A stretch of 64,000 nt of DNA from Pseudomonas siliginis. Lineage in GTDB: Bacteria; Pseudomonadota; Gammaproteobacteria; Pseudomonadales; Pseudomonadaceae. Of the stretch, positions 32,980-40,714 are shown piece by piece (position 1 is the first letter of the stretch; the number at the start of each line of letters is the position of its first letter). Where the stretch lies: positions 186,001 to 250,000 of the forward strand of contig NZ_JAHSTW010000011.1 in assembly GCF_019145195.1 (NCBI RefSeq), in the 5' to 3' direction. The notes beneath the pieces are model-generated. The model saw only the letters and a list, made by a program, of their open reading frames with translations. It made no database searches and was not told the origin of the DNA. A program made the position numbers and the translations under genes.

Positions 32980-34145
32980 TAGAGAACGTCCTCCAGGAAC
33001 TGCTCGATGATTTCATCGCGGGCGTTGAGTTGATAAACCATGTGTTCGTTCGGCGCGTAGCGGCCGTAGTCGATGACCACGTACCAGGTGCCGTTCTTGT
33101 ACTTCTCGACGCTGTTGAGTTCCGGGTGCAGATACACGCTGCCGCCGGGAATGGTTTCATCGGCAACCAGGGTCTGCAGCCAGTCGTTGATGCGCTTGAC
33201 CTCCTGATCCATGAAGGATTTGGTGAGGTTCTTGGCCATGGCTTTCTGGCCGGCCTTGACCAGCTTGCGGCTGATCGCATCTTCGAGGCCGACGTAGCTG
33301 ATGAACTTGCCGGTGATCGAGCGGTTACCCAGCAGCGAGAAGCCGCCAAGCACGGTGCGGGCGTAGTAGCTGACGCCGTAACGGTTGAGCAGATCGCCTT
33401 CGGTGGACGTATCGAGGATGTTGTACTCGACGACCCGCGAAACGTCTTCGGCGAAGGTCACCTGGTTGCCCGGGCTCTCCCATTGCTTGACCTTGGCCAG
33501 CGCGGCAATCGCCAGACTGGACGGCGACAGGAAGACGTTTTTCTTCGCCGCTTTCGAATACACGGCGGGCATGTTGTGCACCACCAGGCAACGGTCGAAA
33601 CCGAGTTCGGCGCCGCCGAGTTCCTGGCTGTACAGCACCTGATCGGCCACCGACACATCCTTGCCGTCCAGCACCACACGGGCCTTGATGCGCTTGCCGA
33701 ACGCGGCGAACTCACCGGCCACCGCTTTGCTGCCGGTAAAGCCCGGCGCGCCGATGATGGTCAGGTCTTCCGGGACACTGCCCAGCGCCGCCAGACCCAG
33801 CTTGCGACCAGTCGCCGGCTCGACACCGCCGATCACATTGTTGACCGTGTCGGCCGGAGTTGCGCCTGCCTCGACGATGACCACGTATACCGGCACCTTG
33901 ACCACTTTGAGGATCTGGTAAACCGCGTGATACAGCGTGCCCTCTTCCGACCCAGTCGGATCGAGCAGCGCATGGGTGGTGAAGCTGTTGATGCGAAACG
34001 GCGCGTTTCGCGGAATCAGCGGATCGGCTTTCGGCGCGGTGCCGACCAGACCGATGACGTTGTCACCCAGGCCACCCATGGCCTCGGGGGATTCAGTGGC
34101 ATTGACGGTAATGCCGTTGTGCTCGAAGTTCAGAACCTCAGCCAT
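32979..34145 (-). CDS. Tailocin 1 contractile tail sheath protein (P2 FI family)
   Basis: The 388-residue protein (FEHNGITVNATESPEAMGGL, IGLVGTAPKADPLIPRN, and RTVLGGFSLLGNRSITGKFI, then KRINDWLQTLVADETIPGGS) is a P2 FI / R-pyocin sheath. It polymerises around the tube and contracts on triggering. It is followed directly by the tube gene, and preceded by a 61-residue protein of unknown role. Confidence 0.95.
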   Translation of the reverse strand: MAEVLNFEHNGITVNATESPEAMGGLGDNVIGLVGTAPKADPLIPRNAPFRINSFTTHALLDPTGSEEGTLYHAVYQILKVVKVPVYVVIVEAGATPADTVNNVIGGVEPATGRKLGLAALGSVPEDLTIIGAPGFTGSKAVAGEFAAFGKRIKARVVLDGKDVSVADQVLYSQELGGAELGFDRCLVVHNMPAVYSKAAKKNVFLSPSSLAIAALAKVKQWESPGNQVTFAEDVSRVVEYNILDTSTEGDLLNRYGVSYYARTVLGGFSLLGNRSITGKFISYVGLEDAISRKLVKAGQKAMAKNLTKSFMDQEVKRINDWLQTLVADETIPGGSVYLHPELNSVEKYKNGTWYVVIDYGRYAPNEHMVYQLNARDEIIEQFLEDVL

Positions 34146-34147
34146 GT

Positions 34148-34333
34148 TCAGTCAGCCTTCTTGGCAGCGGCCTTTTTGGCCTGGGTGATAGGGGTTTTCG
34201 GCTCAAGTCGACCGGCAAAGTGCAAGGCACTGGCCTCAACGTCGAGCAGATCAAGGTCTTGACCGACGCTCGACCAATGCCCACCGCCGGTGGGGAATGG
34301 GACGAGCACGGTGTAGGTTTGGCGGGTTGCCAT
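34148..34333 (-). CDS. Small hypothetical tail-operon protein
   Basis: The 61-residue protein (MATRQTYTVLVPFPTGGGHW, then DLDLLDVEASALHFAGRLEP) ends in a Lys/Ala-rich tail (AKKAAAKKAD). It has TGGAG before its ATG and lies two bases before the sheath gene, so it is probably translated. Its position equals that of DUF2635 genes in Mu-like tails, but the sequence differs. Function unknown. Confidence 0.7.
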   Translation of the reverse strand: MATRQTYTVLVPFPTGGGHWSSVGQDLDLLDVEASALHFAGRLEPKTPITQAKKAAAKKAD

Positions 34334-34355
34334 TTTTCGTTTCTCCATAAACGGG

Positions 34356-34380
34356 AAAGCCCCTCTGAGGGAGGGGCTTT
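34356..34380 (-). terminator. Hairpin between fiber chaperone and sheath genes
   Basis: AAAGCCCCTC pairs perfectly with GAGGGGCTTT over a 5-base loop. The T run after the stem is short, so it may be a weak terminator or an RNA-stability element. Confidence 0.55.
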
Positions 34381-34432
34381 GGCGGGTGTTGAACAGCTGG
34401 TGTCGGGAAAACGTTGCCCTGACTCGGGACGC

Positions 34433-35050
34433 TCATTGAATCACGGTAACAGCCTGGATGGGGTCAACTCGGTGATCTGCCGAAAAACGCGGGCTGCCAA
34501 CGGCCGACTGAATATTTGAGATCACCTCGTCAGCGATCTGCCTGGCCTCATCGGCTGCACCCGCTGCAAGCTTGTGCCTGATCGACTCTTTCGCCTCCAG
34601 GCGCCGCTCTCGGATAAGGTAAAGCCGTTCTGCGTATTGGGCGGCTTCGGTCAGGATGTCATCGGCAGCGTCCTGAGCCGTGCGCCCCATGATTGCCCAG
34701 GCAGCAACGCTGCGCGGCACCGCGTCGGCCGGATAGCCATTATTTTTGAAGGCTAGCGCCTCGGCAGCAGCTCGCTCGTATTCAACTGCGCGCAATGGAT
34801 CGCCTGAAACAGCCTGCCGCGCTTGATCAGCGTACTCATCAATCCTTGCGCACAAGTCCGCGAGGGTGGGCATGGGCTCGCCGTCATGCTCCCATTTGCC
34901 ATTCCATTCGCCGGTATCGGGAATACGCGTCCCTTTGAAGCGGGGATTCCAGCACGGTTGAGGCAATTGCGCGCGAGTCCAGTTCATCGCCCCCTCCGGA
35001 GCGTCGGCGGCATACAGAAACTTGCCATCCTGATCGATCACAAAAATCAT
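34433..35050 (-). CDS. Tailocin 1 tail fiber assembly protein
   Basis: The 205-residue protein has an N-terminal fiber-binding part (FLYAADAPEGAMNWTRAQLP, PNTGEWNGKWEHDGE-like) and a helical C-terminal domain with GDPLRAVEYERAAAEALAF, VPRSVAAW and GRTAQDAADDIL. That domain is shared with the fiber A chaperone of tailocin 2. It helps fold and trimerise the fiber encoded just upstream, nine bases away. Confidence 0.85.
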   Translation of the reverse strand: MIFVIDQDGKFLYAADAPEGAMNWTRAQLPQPCWNPRFKGTRIPDTGEWNGKWEHDGEPMPTLADLCARIDEYADQARQAVSGDPLRAVEYERAAAEALAFKNNGYPADAVPRSVAAWAIMGRTAQDAADDILTEAAQYAERLYLIRERRLEAKESIRHKLAAGAADEARQIADEVISNIQSAVGSPRFSADHRVDPIQAVTVIQ

Positions 35051-35059
35051 ATTGCCTCC

Positions 35060-36673
35060 TTAAACCGCTTGAACGCAGAAACTGAATTGACAGGCGAAGC
35101 CACCCGCGCCTGCAGTGGAGCCCATCGCATAATCCAGAACGACCTCGCCTGTGACTTCCGCTCGCCACGACAGCCACCCAAATGCGAGGGGACTGTTGGT
35201 CGCCCAGTCTCCCGTTCCACACATTCTGGTGATAGGCCGAAATCCAGGCGGAAGGGTAAACATGACCAATGGATCGATACCGTTACTGACCCAACGTGTA
35301 GCGTCGATGCTTACGTAGACATTGCCGTTGGCTTTCCAGTATCGAGTTGCATTGCCGTCGGCAAAACCATTGACGAGCGCGGGCACCCTCAGAGTCGTCG
35401 CAGAAAAGTTCGCAAAAGCGGTGCTGACTACGCTGTTGGTCTGCGCCTGCGTGTAGCTGTCGGTGATTCCGTATCCCGACAACGAATTGGGTTTGCCTGA
35501 AGTGATCTTGCTCCAGTCCAGAGCGGGGACATCCGATGCGATCAGGTTCCCGCCGCTGGTAGCCAACCCTTTGGCATTGACGGCAATTTTTGTGTAAGTA
35601 CCGGCAGAAACGCCCGAGTCGGCCAGCGCTAGTGAGATGTTGGCGTTTGTCGAGCCGTCAAACGAAGTGCTACCGCTAGCCGCGCCGGAAATGGCAATAC
35701 TGCGCGCCGTTTCAAGCTTGCGAGCGGCAACCGCTGTTCCATTGATCCCGAGGGCGTCAGTGATGCCAAATCCAGCCAACGTCTGCGGATTCGCACCTGC
35801 TATCACCCGACCATATTCATCAACAGTCAGACTCTTGTAAGTCCCCGCAGCAATCCCGGTGCGCCCTGCGAGCATCTTGAATGTCAGCGCGGTCGTGCCG
35901 AGGGTGATCGGTGCGTTGGTGGTCAGGTGCCACAGCGAATCTCCATTCGTTACGCCCTCCTCCACCATTACCGTCAGGCCCGGGGTAACCTTGGCGCTGG
36001 TGTTGGCATCGGTCGCCCGCACCCAATCACTATTGGCAACGATCCACAGGCCGTTGTCCTTGGCCAGGGTCTGGCTCGGCAACAGCACGCGATCGCCGGC
36101 CACCACGGCAACACCATCAACCTGCTGGGCTCCGCTCAACACGACATTGCCGGTGGCAGCGACGCGCACCGACTGCTTACCATCGAGCTTGCCGAGTTCT
36201 TCGGCGAGGTAACTGATGACCCAGGCACGAGTAGCCTTGACCACAGTGTCATCAATCAACAAGGTCACCAGCGAGGCATTGCTGGTCTCGAAAATCGAAC
36301 GAATGTAGAACTCTTTGCCCGACCCCGACGTCGCCAGCACCGGTTTGAACGACTCCGGATATTTGACGATGGCGTAAAGAATCCCCGTATCAGTCCACAG
36401 CCCCGCTTCCCGCACATACCAACCGCCAACATCCGGCGGAATGGTCACTTCCGCAAGCAGCCAGCTCGGATTCTTCTCATCCTGGAACAGTGCGTTGATC
36501 GGTCCGCGCCAGACTTCACGGGCCAGCGCGGTTGCGGTGGCCGATGGGTTGTAGACCTTGTCATTGCCGTCGCCGACAGAAAAATGCGTCAACTTGATCG
36601 GCACACCCGCAGCCTTGCACGCCGTTTCGTAGGCAATCCCTGCGTTGGTGAGCAGGGTGTAATAGTCAGCCAT
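35060..36673 (-). CDS. Tailocin 1 tail fiber
   Basis: The 537-residue protein has the P2-type N-terminal attachment domain (about 1-160: MADYYTLLTNAGIAYETACK, then VTIPPDVGGWYVREAGLWTD). The shaft contains repeat-like blocks (GTYKSLTVDEYGRVIAGANP and GTYTKIAVNAKGLATSGGNL, each followed by a GFGITDA or GYGITDS turn). The last 110 residues form the receptor-binding tip with no recognised family. Attachment to the baseplate is through the gpI-like protein encoded directly before it. Confidence 0.9.
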   Translation of the reverse strand: MADYYTLLTNAGIAYETACKAAGVPIKLTHFSVGDGNDKVYNPSATATALAREVWRGPINALFQDEKNPSWLLAEVTIPPDVGGWYVREAGLWTDTGILYAIVKYPESFKPVLATSGSGKEFYIRSIFETSNASLVTLLIDDTVVKATRAWVISYLAEELGKLDGKQSVRVAATGNVVLSGAQQVDGVAVVAGDRVLLPSQTLAKDNGLWIVANSDWVRATDANTSAKVTPGLTVMVEEGVTNGDSLWHLTTNAPITLGTTALTFKMLAGRTGIAAGTYKSLTVDEYGRVIAGANPQTLAGFGITDALGINGTAVAARKLETARSIAISGAASGSTSFDGSTNANISLALADSGVSAGTYTKIAVNAKGLATSGGNLIASDVPALDWSKITSGKPNSLSGYGITDSYTQAQTNSVVSTAFANFSATTLRVPALVNGFADGNATRYWKANGNVYVSIDATRWVSNGIDPLVMFTLPPGFRPITRMCGTGDWATNSPLAFGWLSWRAEVTGEVVLDYAMGSTAGAGGFACQFSFCVQAV

Positions 36674-37309
36674 TCAGGCCCCCTGAGGATAAATAGTGGA
36701 TGTTTCGACGGTGTACATGCCGGCAGCCATGAACGCCTCGCCAGAGGTTTCAAGACCTTCGATGAACACCGGATAAACCGTGGTCAGTTCGCCGCAGAAC
36801 GTCGCGGCGCCGATGACGTGATTGCCGAACGCGCTCAAGCCGACCGAGACCGTCAGCACATCGCGCTCGCTCTTGGCATCAGCCAGGCGTCGGTCGAGAC
36901 GTGCATCGATTTCTTCGCTGTAGGGTTGGTCGCTGAAGGCACGCACGGAAAAGCTGTACGGCGCGCCGGACGGTGTCTGTTCGTACCAGGCGCGGATCTC
37001 GGGTCTTAATTGCAAACCCTTGGCGGCGTTTTCCAGCGCCTTGCGTGTGCCGGCCTGGCGCGCGGTGGGCCAGGCCAGTTCGACGGTTACGCGCTTCTCC
37101 GCCACCGGCGCATCGGTGCTCCATTCGGCGACGCCGCGATCGGCAGCCAGATACGGCAGGAAGGCCACCGGCGTTTCACTGGTGTTCATCAGTTCCGGGA
37201 ACGGCGGTGCGATGCGATCGAGCAAGGCGCCGAAACCCAGATCCAGTCCGCGTTCGAGGGCCGAGCTGTTGGCCGGCAGTAAGGTCGGGCGCTGAGTTTT
37301 TTCACTCAT
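36674..37309 (-). CDS. Tailocin 1 baseplate protein I (P2 gpI family)
   Basis: The 211-residue protein (LLPANSSALERGLDLGFGAL, then PVAFLPYLAADRGVAEWSTD) is a clear gpI member, the wedge protein contacting fibers. It overlaps gpJ by four bases, and the fiber gene starts immediately after its stop. Confidence 0.94.
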   Translation of the reverse strand: MSEKTQRPTLLPANSSALERGLDLGFGALLDRIAPPFPELMNTSETPVAFLPYLAADRGVAEWSTDAPVAEKRVTVELAWPTARQAGTRKALENAAKGLQLRPEIRAWYEQTPSGAPYSFSVRAFSDQPYSEEIDARLDRRLADAKSERDVLTVSVGLSAFGNHVIGAATFCGELTTVYPVFIEGLETSGEAFMAAGMYTVETSTIYPQGA

Positions 37310-38301
37310 CGCGTCAGCACCTCGACTTCAACCGCGGTGCAATACGGCGCCTGAAACGCGGTCGTCACAATCGGCGCCAGCGGTTCGAGAATCTGCAGTT
37401 GCACGGCGCCGGCGCTATGCAACGTGTAGTCGATCCAGCTCGGATCGACCCGGCCTTCGAGGCGATGGCAACTGTCGGCATACGCTTGCAATTGTGCTTG
37501 CGCCGCGACCTTGGTCAGGCCCGAGTCGGGGCCGGAATTGATCTTGGCGACGACGCGGATTTTGTAGCGCTGGATCTCGGCAGCCTTGACGGTGACGAGG
37601 TCGGTTTCCGGGCGCACGTCTGGACGAGCAAAGTGCTGACGGACGCCCTCGAGCAATGCTTCGGAAGGCGTGCCATCGCCGTCTCGAGAAAGCACGGTGA
37701 CTTGCACTTCGCCCGGCGCAGTGCGGCGCCCGTTGCCATCCTTGACCTGCGCGGCGAGGCCGTCCGGGTTGAAGGTGTAAGTGACATTCACTACGCCGGA
37801 ATCAGTGGACTCAACCTGCACAGTGGGCCGCTCGCCGAGGGTGAATACCTCACGGCGATACTGCATCCGCGAACCCGCCGCCGGTGCATGAGGTGCCAGG
37901 TAATAACGCAGCCGAGCATCGTCATCACTTTCATAAACCGCCGGTACCGGAGGGAACGCTGCCGGGTCGCCGGGATCGAGCAATTGCCGCTCCAAGCCCA
38001 TGTCCGCCAGCCGCGCATCGAGATTGCTGCCGGTCGCCCACCACGCCAGCATCTGCTTGATACGTGCGTTGTATTTGCGTTCGTGGGTTTGCAGACGCAC
38101 ACAGAACGCTTCCAGCGCGAGGGTCAGCAATTCGCTTTCGTTTTCCAGAATCGCCTTGAGTTTCACGGCGCTGGCCGGCGAGCGAGCCCCCACGTATTCG
38201 ATGACGAAAGTCTTGAACTCGACGAGCAAGTCTTCGAACGCTTCGACCGTGATCAGCGCGGGTTCGGCCAGCTGATTCTGGCCAGGTATCAGCATGCTCA
38301 T
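37306..38301 (-). CDS. Tailocin 1 baseplate wedge protein J (P2 gpJ family)
   Basis: The 331-residue protein (MLIPGQNQLAEPALITVEAF, KQMLAWWATGSNLDARLADM, then LERQLLDPGDPAAFPPVP) is the gpJ-type triplex protein. It overlaps gpW by four bases (ATGA). It is related in fold to the gp47 protein of tailocin 2 but very different in sequence. Confidence 0.94.
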   Translation of the reverse strand: MSMLIPGQNQLAEPALITVEAFEDLLVEFKTFVIEYVGARSPASAVKLKAILENESELLTLALEAFCVRLQTHERKYNARIKQMLAWWATGSNLDARLADMGLERQLLDPGDPAAFPPVPAVYESDDDARLRYYLAPHAPAAGSRMQYRREVFTLGERPTVQVESTDSGVVNVTYTFNPDGLAAQVKDGNGRRTAPGEVQVTVLSRDGDGTPSEALLEGVRQHFARPDVRPETDLVTVKAAEIQRYKIRVVAKINSGPDSGLTKVAAQAQLQAYADSCHRLEGRVDPSWIDYTLHSAGAVQLQILEPLAPIVTTAFQAPYCTAVEVEVLTR

Positions 38302-38630
38302 GTCAGCACCTCAAAGGTTTGTTGGCGGTTTTTCCAGGTGCCGGCGAAGCGCAGCTGCAGGCCGTCGCCGTGACGGCTGGCGACAATCACTTGCGGCTGA
38401 AAATCGTCGATGCCGTTTTGCGAGTTGTAGAACGCTTGCGCGGCGTGGCTCTGTGCCAGAAGCAGAATGTCGTCACCGAGGTTCTGCCCGAGGAGAGTGG
38501 GAATCAGCGAACCGTACAAAGGTCGTTTCTGCCGAGTGCCCAGCGGTGTGGTCAGGGCTCGGGTCGCGCGCTGCACGAATTGCAGCCAGTCGTCGACCGT
38601 GGCCCCGCTGTCTCTATCGATTCCGATCAT
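38298..38630 (-). CDS. Tailocin 1 baseplate protein W (gp25-like)
   Basis: The 110-residue protein (MIGIDRDSGATVDDWLQFVQ, then TPLGTRQKRPLYGSLIPTLL) has the GTRxxRPxYGS motif of gp25/gpW proteins, which start sheath assembly at the baseplate. It lies 14 bases after the spike gene. Confidence 0.93.
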   Translation of the reverse strand: MIGIDRDSGATVDDWLQFVQRATRALTTPLGTRQKRPLYGSLIPTLLGQNLGDDILLLAQSHAAQAFYNSQNGIDDFQPQVIVASRHGDGLQLRFAGTWKNRQQTFEVLT

Positions 38631-38644
38631 GGGAGGCTCTTGAA

Positions 38645-39253
38645 TCAGGGGCTGATGACGCGGCCCTGGTGATCGACCAAGGGGCCGCTGAAGTGCACCC
38701 CCGAGGCGTCGATACTCAGGCCGACGGCGCCCAGTTGCAGGGTGATCAGTTCTGGCGTCATGGCCAGACGTGCAGGGCCGATGCTCAGTTCGAGCGACTC
38801 GCGAGACCCGTGGAATTGCGTTGGTCCGTTGAGCCAGTGCAAGGCGTGGCTGGCGTCGTCGTAACCGCTTTCGCTGCCGTCCTGATGCACCCGACGGGTC
38901 AGCGTCGGCACAGTCGAGGCCGGGGGGAAACGGTCACTGTTCAAGCCGAACAACGCGACACTCTGCGCACCGCTTTCACCGCTGCCATAGTTGAACAGCA
39001 GGCACTGCTCGCCCACCGTCGGGATGCGCGATTCACTTTGCGCACCAGCGCTGGGGTTGAAGAACTTGATCGCAGGGGTGAGCAATCCACCATGGCTGAC
39101 CTGGCAAGTGTTACTCGCCGCATCAACTGACTGGCAGATGCCAATACGACAGAAACTCTCGGCACGGCGATGCAGGTCTTCGATTTCCGCTTCCATTTCC
39201 GCCAGACGCTCAATGATCGGACCGAGCTGCATACGCAGTAATGCATCGAACAT
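38645..39253 (-). CDS. Tailocin 1 baseplate spike protein V (P2 gpV family)
   Basis: The 202-residue protein (RRAESFCRIGICQSVDAASN, then SRIPTVGEQCLLFNYGSGES) has an OB-like domain and a C-terminal beta-helix tip (LQLGAVGLSIDASGVHFSGP). The spike punctures the outer membrane. It starts three bases after the collar gene. Confidence 0.93.
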   Translation of the reverse strand: MFDALLRMQLGPIIERLAEMEAEIEDLHRRAESFCRIGICQSVDAASNTCQVSHGGLLTPAIKFFNPSAGAQSESRIPTVGEQCLLFNYGSGESGAQSVALFGLNSDRFPPASTVPTLTRRVHQDGSESGYDDASHALHWLNGPTQFHGSRESLELSIGPARLAMTPELITLQLGAVGLSIDASGVHFSGPLVDHQGRVISP

Positions 39254-39256
39254 CGG

Positions 39257-39778
39257 TCAGCCCTCCAGCGCGGTGTACTGGTCCGGGTCGTCGATGTTGC
39301 TGACTTCCCAGGTGCGAGCGAATTTCGGCATGCCCAGTGGATCGTCGAGCAAGGCCGGGCCGAGGTAGAGTGTCTGGTTGAACGTCAGGGTCCAGGCTTT
39401 GTATTGTTGATCAGCACTGATAAGCAACGATGGCAAGCCATCGATATTCAGGGGCAGATCGCATTGATCGCCGGGCAATCCCCAGCGGTTGTCGGTGATC
39501 AGGTTTTTCAGCACGGCGATCAGATCGCACGCTGCAAAAGCGGTCGCTGAAAGCGCCGGGATGACTTGCAGTGACAACGTCATTACATGAGCGATACGCC
39601 CATCAGCGCCGCGCACGCCGGACGCGTTCCGGTCAAAGTCGATCAGTGCCCAGGCTTGTTCACCCGCTGCTGTGAAGTCAGCGCGACTGCCGACATTGAG
39701 GTTGAGACCGGCGGTGTTGCGCAGTGTCGTCGCGATGGCTGTGAACAGTTGCGACGGCTGCTGGATCGGTGTGGGCAT
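39257..39778 (-). CDS. Tailocin 1 collar/terminator-type protein (PA0615-like)
   Basis: The 173-residue protein (PSQLFTAIATTLRNTAGLNL, then TLSLQVIPALSATAFAACDL) is the first structural gene after the holin, as PA0615 is in the R2 pyocin, where this position encodes the collar. ATG 39778 follows AAGGAGG. Assignment rests mainly on position, size and partial resemblance. Confidence 0.72.
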   Translation of the reverse strand: MPTPIQQPSQLFTAIATTLRNTAGLNLNVGSRADFTAAGEQAWALIDFDRNASGVRGADGRIAHVMTLSLQVIPALSATAFAACDLIAVLKNLITDNRWGLPGDQCDLPLNIDGLPSLLISADQQYKAWTLTFNQTLYLGPALLDDPLGMPKFARTWEVSNIDDPDQYTALEG

Positions 39779-39849
39779 ACATGACCTCCTTTTCAATCGT
39801 CCACGCGCAGCCCTGCCGCCAACATGGCGGCACGGAAAAATATTCAGGG

Positions 39850-40188
39850 TTAAGGCTGGTCGCGCGGCGGTACTTCACAGACGCCGATGCGCTTGGCCGC
39901 CCAGCGTTCGTAAAGGCCTATGGCGACATCGGCGCCGGCCATCGCGGTCAGGCAGCCAAACGCGCCAGCGGCCCAGATCGACATGCCGGCGGCATACAGC
40001 AGCATGATCGCCGACACGCCGCAGATCATGCAGGCGCCGGAACGCAGAGCCAGACGCCGCACAAGTGACCAGCCGCGGGCGCCCTCCTTGTCGGCGCGCC
40101 ACATTTCGCCGGACACCCCGCCGACGACGGCGAGGAGGATGACCAGCCAGATCGGCATGTCCGCCAACGCTTGTTGCTCGTTTGTCAT
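39850..40188 (-). CDS. Holin
   Basis: The 112-residue protein has three likely membrane segments (about 13-29: IWLVILLAVVGGVSGE; 50-66; 68-86: IWAAGAFGCLTAMAGADVAI) and a charged C-terminus (KRIGVCEVPPRDQP). It should form the membrane lesion that lets the GH19 endolysin out. GGAGG stands seven bases before the ATG. It opens the structural operon, 27 kb from its endolysin; tailocin 2 has no second holin. Confidence 0.85.
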   Translation of the reverse strand: MTNEQQALADMPIWLVILLAVVGGVSGEMWRADKEGARGWSLVRRLALRSGACMICGVSAIMLLYAAGMSIWAAGAFGCLTAMAGADVAIGLYERWAAKRIGVCEVPPRDQP

Positions 40189-40259
40189 GTCACGCCTCCG
40201 TGGGTGATTGATGAGTGATGGTTTGGGTTCAAACGATTTCTCTTGAGGCAGGCATTCCA

Positions 40260-40289
40260 AAAAGCCCGGCGCTTGCACACCGGGCTTTT
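40260..40289 (-). terminator. Leader terminator upstream of the holin gene
   Basis: A perfect 10-base stem (AAAAGCCCGG / CCGGGCTTTT, 10-base loop) followed by one more T on the coding strand. It lies downstream of the tailocin promoter and upstream of the first structural gene. Confidence 0.8.
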
Positions 40290-40376
40290 CAGTAATGCGC
40301 TCCTTCGCCTTCCTTCAAATCCTGTGTTCGAGAAGGAAGCTGACTTTTCGGCGCTACTGGCGCGGTACGAGTCCAT

Positions 40377-40487
40377 TCAGATTGTTTTTCCGACCGCGGT
40401 CCCTGCCCGCCGGATAACTGCTTCTGGTGCTTTACGCTGCACACCCGGGTCAGTTGCCAACCCTCTGAACCGTTGAGGCCGGTTCAT
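40377..40487 (-). CDS. Possible small leader ORF
   Basis: The frame from ATG 40487 gives 36 residues (MNRPQRFRGLATDPGVQRKA, then PEAVIRRAGTAVGKTI). A longer version from ATG 40565 (62 residues) would start inside the promoter and could not be read from that transcript. Upstream of 40487 only a weak AGGCAG is seen. It is basic and might be nothing more than a chance frame in the leader RNA. Confidence 0.35.
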   Translation of the reverse strand: MNRPQRFRGLATDPGVQRKAPEAVIRRAGTAVGKTI

Positions 40488-40554
40488 CGCTGCCTGTTCT
40501 TGTGGAACTAAAGAGCTTGTCTTGCCAGCCGCTTTGTCGAGCGGCTTGGTGGCA

Positions 40555-40583
40555 AGAATATGCATGGATGCATATACAGTCAA
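40555..40583 (-). promoter_or_regulatory. Sigma70 promoter of the tailocin operon
   Basis: TTGACT (40583-40578) and TATTCT (40560-40555) are 17 bases apart on the minus strand. The spacer contains the palindrome TATGCATCCATGCATA, so a bound repressor would cover the promoter. Confidence 0.75.
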
Positions 40584-40626
40584 TGCGTAAATGCATTTAT
40601 TTATGCATTAAATTTGCGCATATGCA
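40559..40626. promoter_or_regulatory. ATGCA operator array
   Basis: Three symmetric elements: TATGCATGGATGCATA (40559-40574, 7-base arms), AATGCAT-N6-ATGCATT (40590-40609), and GCATATGC (40618-40625) followed by ATGAA. The repressor's upstream region (about 41486-41511) also carries ATGCA and TGCAT half sites. The binding protein is inferred to be the adjacent S24 repressor. Confidence 0.75.
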
Positions 40627-40674
40627 TGAAACCCAAGCGGGCCAAGGGGTGGGGAGATTTCTGCAGGCGTAAAA

Positions 40675-40696
40675 AAACCTGCCGAGGGGCAGGTTT
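40675..40696 (-). terminator. Terminator of the tailocin repressor gene
   Basis: AAACCTGCC pairs with GGCAGGTTT over GAGG, followed by a run of seven T residues on the minus strand. It separates the repressor transcript from the tailocin promoter. Confidence 0.9.
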
Positions 40697-40714
40697 CAGT
40701 TGAATCGAAAGGGG

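Larger units (their letters stand above)
12205..40583 (-). mobile_element. Tandem R-type tailocin locus (P2-like plus Mu/SfV-like) between cinA and mutS
   Basis: About 28 kb of contractile-tail genes all read leftward. It holds two complete and unrelated sets of sheath, tube, tape measure, hub, spike, wedge and fiber genes, one holin, one endolysin and one spanin pair. There are no genes for capsid, portal, terminase, integration or replication, so it encodes headless killing particles rather than a phage. Several junctions overlap by one to four bases, suggesting translational coupling. The main breaks are REP doublets at 20465, 27906 and 32355 and hairpins at 25557 and 34356. Confidence 0.93.
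40189..40714 (-). promoter_or_regulatory. Tailocin control region
   Basis: This 526-base stretch between repressor and holin holds, in order of transcription, the repressor terminator (40675-40696), an ATGCA-rich operator array (40559-40626), a sigma70 promoter (40555-40583), a possible small coding frame (40377-40487) and a leader terminator (40260-40289). Confidence 0.8.

Noticed and set aside
40377-40583. 68-codon frame starting at TTG 40583 before the holin
   Set aside because: Its first codons coincide with the -35 and -10 elements of the predicted promoter, so this version could not be on the transcript; only the short form from 40487 is kept at low confidence.
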